Shown here one piece after another: positions 35,989-44,771 of a stretch of DNA of 64,000 nucleotides. The DNA lies in assembly GCF_009380165.1 (NCBI RefSeq), contig NZ_WHUF01000003.1, positions 310,001 through 374,000 of the forward strand, given 5' to 3'. How positions within the stretch are numbered: the first letter of the stretch is position 1; each line of letters opens with the position of its first letter. This stretch comes from Rugamonas rivuli. GTDB taxonomy: Bacteria > Pseudomonadota > Gammaproteobacteria > Burkholderiales > Burkholderiaceae_D. The translations under genes were made by a program, and so were the position numbers. The notes beneath the pieces are model-generated. The model searched no databases. It worked only from the letters and a program-made list of their open reading frames with translations, and had not been told where the DNA came from.

Positions 35989-36234
35989 TTAAGCAGCTTT
36001 GTTCGAAGCTACCAGGCGAGCCACGGTAGGCGACAGTTGTGCGCCAACCGATTGCCAGTGAGCCAGACGGTCAGCGGTGATGCGCAGTGGCACTTCGCCA
36101 CCGGATGCCATCGGGTTGTAGAAACCGATGCGCTCGATGAAACGGCCATCGCGACGATTGCGCGAGTCGGTTGCAACGATGTTGAAGAACGGACGCTTCT
36201 TGGCGCCTCCACGAGCTAAACGAATAACGACCAT
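35989..36234 (-). CDS. rpsP: 30S ribosomal protein S16
   Basis: An 81-residue protein starting [20 protein letters not shown], with [20 protein letters not shown], canonical S16. The start at 36234 matches the family and leaves a 34-base leader after the promoter. It heads the operon. Confidence 0.98.
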   Translation of the reverse strand: MVVIRLARGGAKKRPFFNIVATDSRNRRDGRFIERIGFYNPMASGGEVPLRITADRLAHWQSVGAQLSPTVARLVASNKAA

Positions 36235-36274
36235 AATATTTCCAAAAAGTGTGCTAGGACGGAAAAAGCCGCAA

Positions 36275-36304
36275 ATTATAGCGCGCTTTGCCGCGAAGCA
36301 GCAA
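36275..36304 (-). promoter_or_regulatory. Sigma-70 promoter of the rpsP operon
   Basis: On the minus strand, TTGCTG (36304-36299), an 18-bp spacer and a perfect TATAAT (36280-36275) lie about 40 bp before the rpsP start. Confidence 0.72.
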
Positions 36305-36452
36305 GCGTTAATGAAATAATCGGGCAGATTGGGGTAATCGAAGATTATCCCCCGATCCGGCGTGCGGGGCAATAGCCTTGTCCATAAAAAAGGTCCGCCG
36401 GGGGCCGTATTATGACCGATACTGCATGTTTTCCGCCTACTGCTCAACAACT

Positions 36453-36881
36453 ATGACTGTTTTGCACCACACTTCGCACAAAAACAAGACCTTCGCCACC
36501 CTGCTGGCCTTCCTGGCCGGCGGCTTGGGCCTGCAGCGCCTCTACCTGCGCGGCCTGCGCGACCCCTGGCTGTGGCTGCACCTGGCCTGCCTGCCCGCGT
36601 CCGCCGCCATCAGCGCCGCCTGGCCCGACGCCGACGGTTTCTACAAACTGCTGCCCATCATGGCCTCCGGCCTGGCCGGCTTCCTGGAGGCGCTGGTGCT
36701 GGGCCTGATGTCGGACGAGAAGTGGGACGCCCGCTTCAACCCCGGCTCCAGCAAGCAATCGGACACCCACTGGCCGCTGGCCGTGGTGCTGGTCGCCAGC
36801 ATGATGGTCGGCGCGGGGAGCCTGATCGCCACCATCTCCCGCCTGTTTGACTTGTTGTACACTGGTGGCTCCTACGGTTAA
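36453..36881 (+). CDS. TM2/NINE-like small membrane protein
   Basis: A 142-residue protein. MTVLHHTSHKNKTFATLLAF and LAGGLGLQRLYLRGLRDPWL resemble the TM2-domain pattern of a Gly-rich helix followed by a short turn. Three to four hydrophobic segments are present, the last LAVVLVASMMVGAGSLIATI. Earlier in-frame Met codons (36378, 36426) add an implausible leader. Function is unknown. It is followed 13 bp later by the glycine-zipper gene. Confidence 0.72.
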   Translation: MTVLHHTSHKNKTFATLLAFLAGGLGLQRLYLRGLRDPWLWLHLACLPASAAISAAWPDADGFYKLLPIMASGLAGFLEALVLGLMSDEKWDARFNPGSSKQSDTHWPLAVVLVASMMVGAGSLIATISRLFDLLYTGGSYG

Positions 36882-36894
36882 TAAGGAGAAAAGC

Positions 36895-37485
36895 ATGAAC
36901 CGTTCTATCCTCGCGGCCCTGGCCCTGGCCACCCTGGCCTCCGCCGCCCAGGCACAAACACCCAAAGAGCAATACAACGCCGAATCCAAGCGCATCACCA
37001 CCCGCTACGCCGAAGACAAGAAGCTGTGCGCGGAAGAAAGCAACTCGGCCGCCCGCATGCAATGCACACGCGACGCCAAGTCCGAATACGACAAATCGAT
37101 GGCGCTGGCCAAGGCCCAGCTCAAAGCCTCCCCGGCCAAGCCGGGCGCCAGCTGCATGGAATGCGGCAAAGTGACCTCGGTCGTGGTCAGCGACAAAGCC
37201 GGTGAAGGCAGTGCGCTGGGCGTGATCGCCGGCGGCGTGGCTGGCGCCCTGCTGGGCAACCAGGTCGGCAGCGGCCATGGCCGCGAACTGGCCACCGTGG
37301 CCGGTGCGGCTGGCGGCGCCTACGCCGGCAAGAAGATCGAAGAAAAAGCCAAGTCCACCAAACAGTGGACCGTGCACGTGCAGTATGACGACGGCAAACA
37401 GGTCAGCTTCAACTTCGACCACGACCCGCGCATGATGAGCGGCGACCGCGTTCGAAACGACAACGGCAACCTGGTCCGCAACTAG
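36895..37485 (+). CDS. Glycine-zipper 2TM-domain envelope protein
   Basis: A 196-residue protein with a signal peptide (ILAALALATLASAAQA), a charged helical segment with four Cys (KKLCAEESNSAARMQCTRD, GASCMECGK), and a glycine-zipper membrane region (GVIAGGVAGALLGNQVGSGH, GRELATVAGAAGGAYAGKK) as in SlyB/RickA-like proteins. AAGGAG precedes the ATG. It is probably an outer-membrane-associated structural protein. Confidence 0.87.
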   Translation: MNRSILAALALATLASAAQAQTPKEQYNAESKRITTRYAEDKKLCAEESNSAARMQCTRDAKSEYDKSMALAKAQLKASPAKPGASCMECGKVTSVVVSDKAGEGSALGVIAGGVAGALLGNQVGSGHGRELATVAGAAGGAYAGKKIEEKAKSTKQWTVHVQYDDGKQVSFNFDHDPRMMSGDRVRNDNGNLVRN

Positions 37486-37498
37486 GCAAAATAAAAAG

Positions 37499-37520
37499 CA
37501 GCCTCCGGGCTGTTTTTTTT
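37499..37520 (+). terminator. Rho-independent terminator
   Basis: CAGCC-tccg-GGCTG is followed by eight T, 13 bp after the glycine-zipper gene. Confidence 0.88.
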
Positions 37521-37567
37521 CGCCTGCATCACCACATCTTGCATATTCGACCACCACAGGAGATCCC

Positions 37568-38566
37568 GTGCACCATCCCGCCTTCCCCGCACTATGGCAG
37601 CCGCTGGTAGACCAGGCCGCCACCACCCTGCGCGCACTGGCGCTCGACGAGAGCGCCAAGGAAAAATTCTGCAACGACCCGCTGCTGCGCCCCTACATGC
37701 ACAAGGTATCGCAGCGCTACGTTGCCGGCCGCACCGTGGCCGACGCGCTGCAACGGGTCGAGCACATCATCGCCCAGGGCCATGCGGCCTCGGCCGAATA
37801 CATGGGTGAAAGCGTGCGCGACGAAGCCTTCGCGATGGCCGAAACTGAAGTCTTCATGGAATTGACCAAGGCCATCGGCCAGCGCAACCTGAACTGTTCG
37901 GTTTCGCTGGACCTGTCGCACGTGGGCATGACGGTGGATACCGAACTGGGCTACCGCAACACCCGCCGCATCGCGCTGGCAGCGGCCGAGATCAACCGCG
38001 AAGTGATGATCTCGATGGAAGCCGCCGACCGCGCCGACGACATCTACGCCATCTACGCCCGCCTGCACCGGGAAGACGGCTTGCACAACGTCGGCATCAC
38101 CGTGCCGGCCAAGCGCCACCGCACCGAGCAGGACTTGCCGTCGCTAATGAAAATCCCCGGCCGCATCCGCCTGGTGAAAGGCGCCTTCCTCGAATCGGAA
38201 GACATCTCCCACCACCGCAACAGCCCCGAACTGGCCGCCGCCTACCGCCGCTACGCGCAGGAACTGCTGCTGAGCGGCCACAAGTGCTCGATCGCCACCC
38301 ACGACCGCAGCATCCAGGGCGACCTCAGCGCGCTGATCCTGAAGGAACGCATCGACCCGCGCTGGTTCGAATTCGAATCGCTGATCGGCCTGGGCACCGA
38401 GCAGATCGCCGGGCTGCAAGCACGCGGCTTCCCCACGCGCGAATACGCCGTCTTCGGCGACGAGCACTTCCTCTACGTGCTGAACCGCATCGCCGAAGAA
38501 CCGGTGCGCGTCTACCAGGCGATCATTGACGTGATGAGCCCAAGTCAGGCAGCGACATCCACATAA
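37568..38566 (+). CDS. Proline dehydrogenase family protein, divergent
   Basis: A 332-residue FAD barrel of the PRODH family: NCSVSLDLSHVGMTVDTELG, KIPGRIRLVKGAFLES, IATHDRSIQG, RWFEFESLIGLG. GTG is the start, with AGGAG seven bases upstream. Canonical enzymes end with an RR pair (LLRRLxEN) that grips the proline carboxylate and carry EFxMLYG; here the tail reads YVLNRIAEEP and EFESLIG. This suggests altered substrate or efficiency. No P5C dehydrogenase gene is nearby. Confidence 0.83.
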   Translation: MHHPAFPALWQPLVDQAATTLRALALDESAKEKFCNDPLLRPYMHKVSQRYVAGRTVADALQRVEHIIAQGHAASAEYMGESVRDEAFAMAETEVFMELTKAIGQRNLNCSVSLDLSHVGMTVDTELGYRNTRRIALAAAEINREVMISMEAADRADDIYAIYARLHREDGLHNVGITVPAKRHRTEQDLPSLMKIPGRIRLVKGAFLESEDISHHRNSPELAAAYRRYAQELLLSGHKCSIATHDRSIQGDLSALILKERIDPRWFEFESLIGLGTEQIAGLQARGFPTREYAVFGDEHFLYVLNRIAEEPVRVYQAIIDVMSPSQAATST

Positions 38567-38766
38567 GCGACCAGGCTGGCCGGCGCGGGGATAGGCAAAC
38601 CATCCTCGCGCATGCCATCCAGGTGGAAAACGATGGCCTCCCGGAGCGAGGACTCCGCTTCAGCCACTGTGGCGCCAGTAGCCACGCAGCCGGGCAAGTC
38701 CGGCACATAGGCCGAGTAGTTCCCCTCTGCCTTTTCGATCACGATGGCGTAACGAACCGTATTCAT
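38545..38766 (-). CDS. HicB-like antitoxin protein without HicA
   Basis: A 73-residue protein of the HicB fold: MNTVRYAIVIEKAEGNYSAY, VPDLPGCVATGATVAEAESS, LREAIVFHLDGMREDGLPIP. It lacks a C-terminal DNA-binding extension. The 63 bp upstream and the convergent gene downstream leave no room for a HicA toxin. Its 3' end overlaps the proline-dehydrogenase-like gene by 22 bp. Confidence 0.85.
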   Translation of the reverse strand: MNTVRYAIVIEKAEGNYSAYVPDLPGCVATGATVAEAESSLREAIVFHLDGMREDGLPIPAPASLVAYVDVAA

Positions 38767-38829
38767 TTTTTCAACCCTTCCTGCTTGAGAATACTATAAG
38801 GCGCAATAGTACGGCAACGAGTCAGTCTC

Positions 38830-39066
38830 TCAATGCAATCGCAACTCCACCAGCGAGCTCATGCTGGACTCAGCCTCGCGCAGCGCGCGGTCGGATGGGC
38901 GGGCGCCGGCGGCAACGGCCCAGGCCAGCACCCACTGGCCGGCCCGGATTTCCTCGCCGGGCGTCTCGGCATGCAGCAGGCGCTGGGCGGCGATGTTCAT
39001 GCGCCTGACGGCGTAGGTTTTACGATCGCCGCCGACGGCAACGGGAGAAAGAACGATAGATTTCAT
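38830..39066 (-). CDS. Small hypothetical protein
   Basis: A 78-residue protein starting MKSIVLSPVAVGGDRKTYAV, mostly helical (MNIAAQRLLHAETPGEEIRA), with no signal peptide or Cys. A GAGG element precedes the ATG, which supports this start over a long upstream extension antisense to other sequence. No family is recognised. Confidence 0.55.
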   Translation of the reverse strand: MKSIVLSPVAVGGDRKTYAVRRMNIAAQRLLHAETPGEEIRAGQWVLAWAVAAGARPSDRALREAESSMSSLVELRLH

Positions 39067-39140
39067 ACAGGACCTCGTGGTTGACATCCTCCTTGTACGC
39101 AGCGCGCACTGCGGTGGATTCAACTTTTGCAGGCCCGGCT

Positions 39141-39878
39141 TCAATCCTCCAGCGTCGCATGGAAGCCGCTGCCGCCGCGCTTCCAGTAAGCGGCGGCCCG
39201 GATCTGATGCTTGCCCAGGCCTTTCACGCCAACCAGCTCCCGCCGCACCGCCGCCATCGTCGCCGCCTCGCCCGCGCACCAGGCGTAGCCGTCGCCGTCC
39301 GGCAGGCTGAACGCGCGCACCGCCGCGACCATTTCCTCGTCATCGCCCACCCAACGCAGATCGACCTCGGCACTGCCGGCCAGCACGCGACGATCGGCCG
39401 CATCGCCCACCTTGACGATCACGATCACCCGCACGCCAACCGGCAACTCTTCGAGACGGCGGGCTATCGCCGGCAAGGCGCTCTCGTCGCCGACCAGCAG
39501 CTGCCAGTCGTAATCGGCCGGAATGATGAACGAGCCACGCGGCCCGCCGACAATCACGCGCTGCCCCGGCGCCGCCTGCGCCGCCCAGCGCGCGGCGGGA
39601 CCATCGCCATGCAGCGCGAACTCCAGGCACAGCTCCCCCGCGACCGGATCGAAACTGCGCGGCGTGTAATCGCGCTTGACCGCATCCTCGCCCTGCCCCA
39701 GGATGAACTTGACGTGATCGTCGAACGAAGCGCTGTGAAAATCATGCAAAGCCGGCCCGCGGAACGTGACACGACGGAAATGCGTGCCGATATCGCGCAC
39801 TTCCGCCACTTCCACCTCACGGATCTTGAGTTCATGCCGAACCCGCTGCACACGGCTGATTGGAGCGTCTATACTCAT
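39141..39878 (-). CDS. Siderophore-interacting protein (FAD/NAD(P)H ferric reductase)
   Basis: A 245-residue SIP/ViuB-type flavoreductase. The FAD barrel has DYTPRSFDPVAGELCLEFAL, where the RxYTxR-like motif is RDYTPRSF, and DHVKFIL. The C-terminal NAD(P)H part has WQLLVGDESALPAIARRLEE and YAWCAGEAATMAAVRREL. It releases iron from ferric siderophores in the cytoplasm. The start is MSIDAPISRVQ at 39878. A MarR gene diverges only 26 bp away and is the likely regulator. Confidence 0.9.
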   Translation of the reverse strand: MSIDAPISRVQRVRHELKIREVEVAEVRDIGTHFRRVTFRGPALHDFHSASFDDHVKFILGQGEDAVKRDYTPRSFDPVAGELCLEFALHGDGPAARWAAQAAPGQRVIVGGPRGSFIIPADYDWQLLVGDESALPAIARRLEELPVGVRVIVIVKVGDAADRRVLAGSAEVDLRWVGDDEEMVAAVRAFSLPDGDGYAWCAGEAATMAAVRRELVGVKGLGKHQIRAAAYWKRGGSGFHATLED

Positions 39879-39904
39879 GTCTTTGCCTATCCAGATAATT
39901 GATA

Positions 39905-40387
39905 ATGTCACCCATTATTCCGAAATCAAATGACAAAGTCAACCATTCTCGCGATCCCAACCTGGATGGCGTGCTCGATCTCGTGCATACGATCATGCAC
40001 CAGTTCCGTTCGCAGCAATTCCAGGCCTTGCGCGAAGGCCAGCATGAGATGACGCCGATGGAAGGCAGGGTATTGGGATTTTTCGCGCGCCACCCGGGCA
40101 GCACGCAGAGCGACCTGGCCAAGCGCACCGGCAAGGACAAGGCGCAGTTGACGCGCCTGGTCACAGCGCTGCGCGAACGCGGCCTGCTGCAAGGCGAAGC
40201 CGACGCCGCCGACCGCCGCAACACGCGCCTGTCGCTGACCGACGCCGGCCGCGCCATCCAGCAAAAAATCAAACGCCAGGCCGAAGTCTTGAACACGCAA
40301 GCCCTGCAAGGCCTGAGCCCCGAGCAACAGCAAACGCTGCACAGCCTGCTGCTACAAGTCAAATCCAACCTCGACGACTGCGCATAA
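39905..40387 (+). CDS. MarR-family transcriptional regulator
   Basis: A 160-residue protein with a MarR winged helix: MTPMEGRVLGFFARHPGSTQ, SDLAKRTGKDKAQLTRLVTA and the wing QGEADAADRRNTRLSLTDAG. A TTG two codons upstream is an alternative start. It diverges from the siderophore-interacting reductase, leaving 26 bp for both promoters, so control sites must extend into the genes. The 85-bp element follows four bases after its stop. Confidence 0.9.
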   Translation: MSPIIPKSNDKVNHSRDPNLDGVLDLVHTIMHQFRSQQFQALREGQHEMTPMEGRVLGFFARHPGSTQSDLAKRTGKDKAQLTRLVTALRERGLLQGEADAADRRNTRLSLTDAGRAIQQKIKRQAEVLNTQALQGLSPEQQQTLHSLLLQVKSNLDDCA

Positions 40388-40391
40388 AAAT

Positions 40392-40476
40392 GGGGTCAAG
40401 TCTGACATTTGGACACGAACGCTACCGTAAGCAACTGCTACGGTAAAGCTCGTGTCCAAATGTCAGACTTGACCCC
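40392..40476. repeat. 85-bp inverted-repeat element, copy 2
   Basis: Same outer arms as copy 1 (GGGGTCAAGTCTGACA ... TGTCAGACTTGACCCC). The hairpin tip differs (GCTACCG / CGGTAAAGC instead of CTCTGCC / GGCAGAG) but still pairs. It follows a TAA stop in the same context TAAAAATGGGGTC. Confidence 0.9.
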
Positions 40477-40484
40477 GGTGGTAT

Positions 40485-40511
40485 AAAAAAAAGCGGCCCG
40501 AAGGCCGCTTT
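40485..40511 (-). terminator. Rho-independent terminator of the acyl-CoA dehydrogenase gene
   Basis: The stem AAAGCGGCC / GGCCGCTTT has a loop of four and, on the minus strand, continues into eight T. It ends 21 bp from the dehydrogenase stop. Confidence 0.88.
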
Positions 40512-40532
40512 CGCTGGGGACGCAAACTCCGC

Positions 40533-42323
40533 TTAGAACTGGTCTTCGCTCAAGGCCAGCACGCCGGCGCTGCCGTCGATGATGGCAATGCGCAGGCTCG
40601 ATGCTTGCGACAGGATGTGGTCGGCGAAGAAGCGCGCGGTGGCGATCTTGGCTTTGTAGAAGCTGGCGTCGCCTTCGTTGGCATCCAACTTCTGCTGCGC
40701 GATCAGGGCCGCGCGCGCCATCTGCCAGCCACCCAGCACCAGGCCAGCCAGCTTCAGGTACAGCACGCTACCCGAAAACACACCCTTGATATCGCTCTTC
40801 ATATTGGCGACCACATAGTCCACCACCGCTTCCAGATCCTTGCTGCCGGACGACAGCTGCGCCAGTATCGCCTTGAAGTCAGCGCTGTCAACCGCAGCCA
40901 GCTGCGCCTCAGTCGCGCGCACCTGGGCGATGATGCCCTTGGCCACCGCACCACCATCACGTACAGTCTTGCGGCCAACCAGGTCATTAGCCTGGATCGC
41001 GGTAGTGCCTTCGTAAATCGTCAGGATCTTCGAATCGCGGTAGTGCTGAGCAGCGCCAGTCTCTTCGATGAAGCCCATGCCGCCATGCACCTGCACGCCA
41101 TCACGGGTAACGTCTTGCGACATCTCGGTCGACCAGCCCTTAATCACCGGCACCAGATACTCGTACACAGCCAGGTTGGCCTTGCGCACTTCCGCGTCGG
41201 CATGGCTATGCGCCACATCGCTGATACCCGCACCGACGTAGGCCAGCGCACGCGCCGCCTCGGTCTGCGAACGCATCGACATCAGCATACGGCGCACGTC
41301 CGGATGATGAATGATCGAAACTGGGCCAGCCGAACCAGCCAGGTCACGCGACTGCACGCGATCCTTGGCGAAGGCAACCGCCTTCTGGTAAGCGCGCTCA
41401 GCCAGGCCGATGCCCTGCATGCCCACGCCGAAGCGGGCCGCGTTCATCATGATGAACATGTATTCCAGGCCGCGATTCTCTTCGCCCACCAGCGTGCCGA
41501 TGGCGCCGCCATGATCGCCGAATTGCAGCACGGCGGTCGGGCTGGCCTTAATGCCCAGCTTGTGTTCGATCGATACGCAATGCGCATCGTTACGCGCGCC
41601 CAGCGTGCCGTCGGCATTGACCAGGAACTTAGGCACGATGAACAGCGAAATACCCTTCACGCCCGGAGGCGCGTCCGGCGTACGCGCCAGCACCAGGTGC
41701 ACGATGTTCTCGGTGAAATCATGCTCGCCGTAAGTGATGAAGATCTTGGTGCCGAAAACTTTGTAGGTACCGTCGTCCTGCGGCACGGCGCGGGTGCGCA
41801 CGGCGGCCAGGTCGGAGCCGGCTTGCGGCTCGGTCAGGTTCATCGTGCCGGTCCATTTGCCCGACACCAGGTTTTCCAGATAGGTGGCTTTCTGCGCATC
41901 GCTGCCTGCGGTCAGCAGCGCTTCGATCGCGCCATCCGACAGCAGCGCGCACAGCGCGAACGAGATGCTGCCCGCGTTGAGCATTTCGATGCATGGCGTC
42001 GCCAGCAGCTTAGGCAGGCCCTGGCCGCCGAACTCCACCGGATGCTGCACGCCTTGCCAGCCAGCTTCGGCGAAGGCCTTGAAGGCCTCCTTGAAGCCTT
42101 TGGACGTCGTCACCTGGCCATCGTGCCAGAAGCTCGGCTCTTTATCGCTGGGATTGTTCAGCGGCGCCACCACATTGGCGACGAATTTCGCGTTCTCTTC
42201 CAGCACGGCTTCGGCCGTGTCCGGAGTTGCATCTTCATTGCCCGGCAGCGCATTGACGCCGGCCAGGTCGGCCAGTTCGTTCATCACGAACAGCATGTCT
42301 TTCAGGGGTGCTTGATATGGCAT
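40533..42323 (-). CDS. Acyl-CoA dehydrogenase with C-terminal extension
   Basis: A 596-residue flavoenzyme of the longer acyl-CoA dehydrogenase group. Visible are the substrate/FAD segments GTMNLTEPQAGSDLAAVRT and FGTKIFITYGEHD, the central domain (GMQGIGLAERAYQKAVAFAK), the base-bearing KILTIYEGTTAIQANDLVGR and a C-terminal helical domain. It should pass electrons to the EtfAB flavoprotein encoded just upstream. A terminator hairpin separates it from etfA. GGAGAG precedes the ATG at 42323. Confidence 0.93.
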   Translation of the reverse strand: MPYQAPLKDMLFVMNELADLAGVNALPGNEDATPDTAEAVLEENAKFVANVVAPLNNPSDKEPSFWHDGQVTTSKGFKEAFKAFAEAGWQGVQHPVEFGGQGLPKLLATPCIEMLNAGSISFALCALLSDGAIEALLTAGSDAQKATYLENLVSGKWTGTMNLTEPQAGSDLAAVRTRAVPQDDGTYKVFGTKIFITYGEHDFTENIVHLVLARTPDAPPGVKGISLFIVPKFLVNADGTLGARNDAHCVSIEHKLGIKASPTAVLQFGDHGGAIGTLVGEENRGLEYMFIMMNAARFGVGMQGIGLAERAYQKAVAFAKDRVQSRDLAGSAGPVSIIHHPDVRRMLMSMRSQTEAARALAYVGAGISDVAHSHADAEVRKANLAVYEYLVPVIKGWSTEMSQDVTRDGVQVHGGMGFIEETGAAQHYRDSKILTIYEGTTAIQANDLVGRKTVRDGGAVAKGIIAQVRATEAQLAAVDSADFKAILAQLSSGSKDLEAVVDYVVANMKSDIKGVFSGSVLYLKLAGLVLGGWQMARAALIAQQKLDANEGDASFYKAKIATARFFADHILSQASSLRIAIIDGSAGVLALSEDQF

Positions 42324-42335
42324 CTTATCTCTCCA

Positions 42336-42378
42336 AGAAAAAGGCCACGGCAATCCGGTGTTCCGGATCAGCGTGGCC
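42336..42378 (-). terminator. Terminator between etfA and acyl-CoA dehydrogenase
   Basis: The outer stem GGCCACG / CGTGGCC and inner stem ATCCGG / CCGGAT form a long hairpin. On the minus strand it is followed by CTTTTTCTT, directly before the dehydrogenase ribosome-binding site, so it may attenuate rather than abolish read-through. Confidence 0.8.
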
Positions 42379-42398
42379 CTGTATTCACACTGGCTTGC

Positions 42399-43331
42399 TT
42401 AGCCCAGTTCTGCAACCAGTTGCGGCACGATGTCGAACAGATCGCCCACGATGCCGTAGTCGGCAACGGAGAAGATCGGCGCTTCAGGATCTTTGTTGAT
42501 CGCGACGATCACCTTGGAATCCTTCATACCGGCCAAGTGCTGGATCGCGCCGGAGATACCGACGGCGATGTACAGCGTAGGCGCAACGATCTTGCCGGTC
42601 TGGCCGACTTGCCAGTCGTTCGGCACGTAGCCGGCGTCGACTGCGGCGCGCGATGCGCCCATGGCGGCGTTCAGCTTGTCTGCCAGCGGTTCCAGGATCT
42701 TGAACGCTTCGCCCGAGCCCATGCCACGGCCACCGGAAACGATGATCTTGGCGGCGGTCAGTTCTGGACGATCCGACTTGGCCAGCTCACGGCCGACGAA
42801 GGCCGACTTGCCGTTGTCGGCAACAGCAGCAACGGTCTCGGTCGCAGCCGAACCACCGGTGGCGGCAGCGGCGTCGAAACCGGTCGAACGCACGGTGATG
42901 ACCTTGATCTTGTCCGACGATTGCACGTAGGCGATCGCGTTACCGGCGTAGATAGGACGCTCGAAGGTGTCCGGCGAATCCACTTTGGTGATTTCCGAAA
43001 TCTGCGCAACGTCCAGCTTGGCGGCTACGCGTGGCAGGATGTTCTTGCCGTAGGCGGTAGCTGGAGCCAGGATGTGGCTGTACGAACCGGCCAGCGCCAG
43101 CACTTGCTCGGCGATGTTCTCGGCCAGGCCGTCGGCGAAGTAAGCGGCGTCGGCCACGATGACTTTCGACACGCCGGCGATTTGCGCGGCGGCGGCAGCG
43201 GCGGCGCCGGCGTTCGAGCCAGCGACCAGGACGTGCACGTCGCCACCGCATTGTGCTGCGGCGGTCACGGTGTGGAGGGTGCTGCCTTTCAGGCTAGCGT
43301 TGTCGTGTTCTGCAATAACTAATGCGACCAT
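42399..43331 (-). CDS. etfA: Electron transfer flavoprotein subunit alpha
   Basis: A 310-residue protein with the N-terminal ETF domain ([20 protein letters not shown]) and the C-terminal FAD-binding domain: [57 protein letters not shown] stretch and [20 protein letters not shown]. With EtfB it carries electrons from acyl-CoA dehydrogenases to ETF-quinone oxidoreductase. It follows etfB by 57 bp containing a hairpin. Confidence 0.97.
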   Translation of the reverse strand: MVALVIAEHDNASLKGSTLHTVTAAAQCGGDVHVLVAGSNAGAAAAAAAQIAGVSKVIVADAAYFADGLAENIAEQVLALAGSYSHILAPATAYGKNILPRVAAKLDVAQISEITKVDSPDTFERPIYAGNAIAYVQSSDKIKVITVRSTGFDAAAATGGSAATETVAAVADNGKSAFVGRELAKSDRPELTAAKIIVSGGRGMGSGEAFKILEPLADKLNAAMGASRAAVDAGYVPNDWQVGQTGKIVAPTLYIAVGISGAIQHLAGMKDSKVIVAINKDPEAPIFSVADYGIVGDLFDIVPQLVAELG

Positions 43332-43347
43332 GATTTTTCCTTTAATT

Positions 43348-43380
43348 ATTCCTGTCCCGGGCTCCGCCCGGAACAGGAAT
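43348..43380. repeat. Intercistronic hairpin between etfB and etfA
   Basis: ATTCCTGT-c-CCGGGC and GCCCGG-a-ACAGGAAT pair over a three-base loop. There is no T-run. It may stabilise the etfB message or tune the subunit ratio. Confidence 0.75.
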
Positions 43381-43388
43381 TAAATTCT

Positions 43389-44138
43389 TTAGATGACTTT
43401 AGCTTCGGTGCGCAGTTTTGCGACCAGGGTGGCGACGTCCGGAACCTTGAAGCCGGCCGAGCGTTTTGCAGGCTCGACGACTTTCAGGGTTTTCAGACGC
43501 GGGGTCACATCGACGCCCAGGTCTTCTGGCTTGGTCACATCCAGCGGTTTTTTCTTGGCCTTCATGATGTTCGGCAGCGTCACATAGCGCGGCTCGTTCA
43601 GGCGCAGGTCGGTGGTGACGATGGCAGGCAGCGTCAGCGCCAGGGTTTCCAGGCCGCCGTCCACTTCGCGGGTCACGGTGACTTTGCCGTCTTCCAGCAC
43701 CACTTTCGACGCGAACGTCGCTTGCGGCCAACCCAGCAGGGCTGCCAGCATCTGGCCGGTCTGGTTCGAGTCGTCGTCGATGGCTTGCTTGCCCAGGATG
43801 ATCAGCTGTGGCTGTTCCTTGTCGGCCAGCGCCTTGAGCAGCTTGGCAACGGCCAGCGGCTCCAGGTCGACAGCGGTTTCCACCAGGATGCCGCGGTCGG
43901 CGCCGATCGCCATACCGGTGCGCAGGGTTTCCTGGCACTGGGTCACGCCGCACGATACGGCGACCACTTCGGTGACTTTACCGGCTTCTTTGAGGCGCAT
44001 CGCTTCTTCCAGAGCGATCTCATCGAATGGGTTCATCGACATTTTGACGTTGGCGATATCTACGCCCGTGCCGTCGGACTTGACGCGCACCTTGACGTTG
44101 TAGTCGACCACGCGTTTGACGGGTACCAAGACTTTCAT
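43389..44138 (-). CDS. etfB: Electron transfer flavoprotein subunit beta
   Basis: A 249-residue protein starting [20 protein letters not shown], with family signature [20 protein letters not shown] and the AMP-binding region [22 protein letters not shown]. It forms the heterodimer with EtfA and is first in the operon. Its 5' region has TATAAT on the minus strand (44196-44191) and a palindrome at 44227-44238. Confidence 0.97.
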   Translation of the reverse strand: MKVLVPVKRVVDYNVKVRVKSDGTGVDIANVKMSMNPFDEIALEEAMRLKEAGKVTEVVAVSCGVTQCQETLRTGMAIGADRGILVETAVDLEPLAVAKLLKALADKEQPQLIILGKQAIDDDSNQTGQMLAALLGWPQATFASKVVLEDGKVTVTREVDGGLETLALTLPAIVTTDLRLNEPRYVTLPNIMKAKKKPLDVTKPEDLGVDVTPRLKTLKVVEPAKRSAGFKVPDVATLVAKLRTEAKVI

Positions 44139-44190
44139 AGCTGTGCCTTTGGAAAAATTAAAGAATTCGGGACTAAATTATGTGGGCTAG

Positions 44191-44238
44191 ATTATATGAG
44201 AAATTCAGCCCGCACAAGAAAATAAAGCACGATCGTGC
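44191..44238 (-). promoter_or_regulatory. Probable etfB promoter region with 12-bp palindrome
   Basis: TATAAT on the minus strand lies at 44196-44191, about 50 bp before etfB, with a poor -35 (TTGTGC at 15 bp spacing). Upstream is the perfect palindrome GCACGATCGTGC (44227-44238), a size and symmetry common for TetR-type operators of fatty-acid oxidation genes. The regulator is not identified. Confidence 0.55.
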
Positions 44239-44312
44239 GTTTTTTAGCTAGTAGAAATCGTCTAAAAAATAAATCTCTCAGACGATGTTTCTAGGAAAAA
44301 GACGCAGCAGGA

Positions 44313-44573
44313 TTATTTGCGCTGCATCAAAAAGACGAATTCACGGCCGGTCTGGACATGCGACAACAGGGCGTTGCCCGTCTGTTTGGCGAAAGCCTGG
44401 AAATCGCGCACGGAACCCGGGTCGGTTGCCATGATGCGCAGGACTTCCCCACTTTGCAACTCGGACAAGGCTTTCTTGGCCTTGAGGATCGGCAGCGGAC
44501 AGTTCAAACCGCGCGCGTCGAGTTCTTTGTGGAATTCCATGATTTCGTTTTCAAGTATCGTGTCGCTCATCAA
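44313..44573 (-). CDS. TusA-family sulfur carrier protein
   Basis: An 86-residue protein with the CPxP motif in HKELDARGLNCPLPILKAKK and the typical LQSGEVLRIMATDPGSVRDF. The cysteine carries persulfide sulfur for tRNA thiolation or other transfer steps. It stands alone between etfB and alaS. The start may be 44573 or 44570, because two Met codons are adjacent. Confidence 0.92.
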   Translation of the reverse strand: MMSDTILENEIMEFHKELDARGLNCPLPILKAKKALSELQSGEVLRIMATDPGSVRDFQAFAKQTGNALLSHVQTGREFVFLMQRK

Positions 44574-44713
44574 GAACCCGCATGTTTTGTTAGGACTGTC
44601 GTCATACTACTCCAAAACGGACCGCATGACGCGCTGCACCAAAATAGTTCATAGTGCGTTGCAAGTTTGCAACGGGAACTGGCAAGTATACAACAGCTCG
44701 CTCCAGACAACAA

Positions 44714-44738
44714 CGGCCTGCGCAAGATACGCAGGCCG
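44714..44738. terminator. Hairpin downstream of alaS
   Basis: CGGCCTGCG and CGCAGGCCG pair perfectly over seven bases, 33 bp after the alaS stop. The T-run on the minus strand is poor (TTGTTGTCT), so termination is probable but not certain. Confidence 0.6.
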
Positions 44739-44771
44739 CATAGTTACTGCATTACAAGGCTTTTTGGCAAC

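Noticed and set aside
38767..38829. Possible HicA toxin next to HicB
   Set aside because: Only 63 bp are available and no suitable frame exists in either direction.
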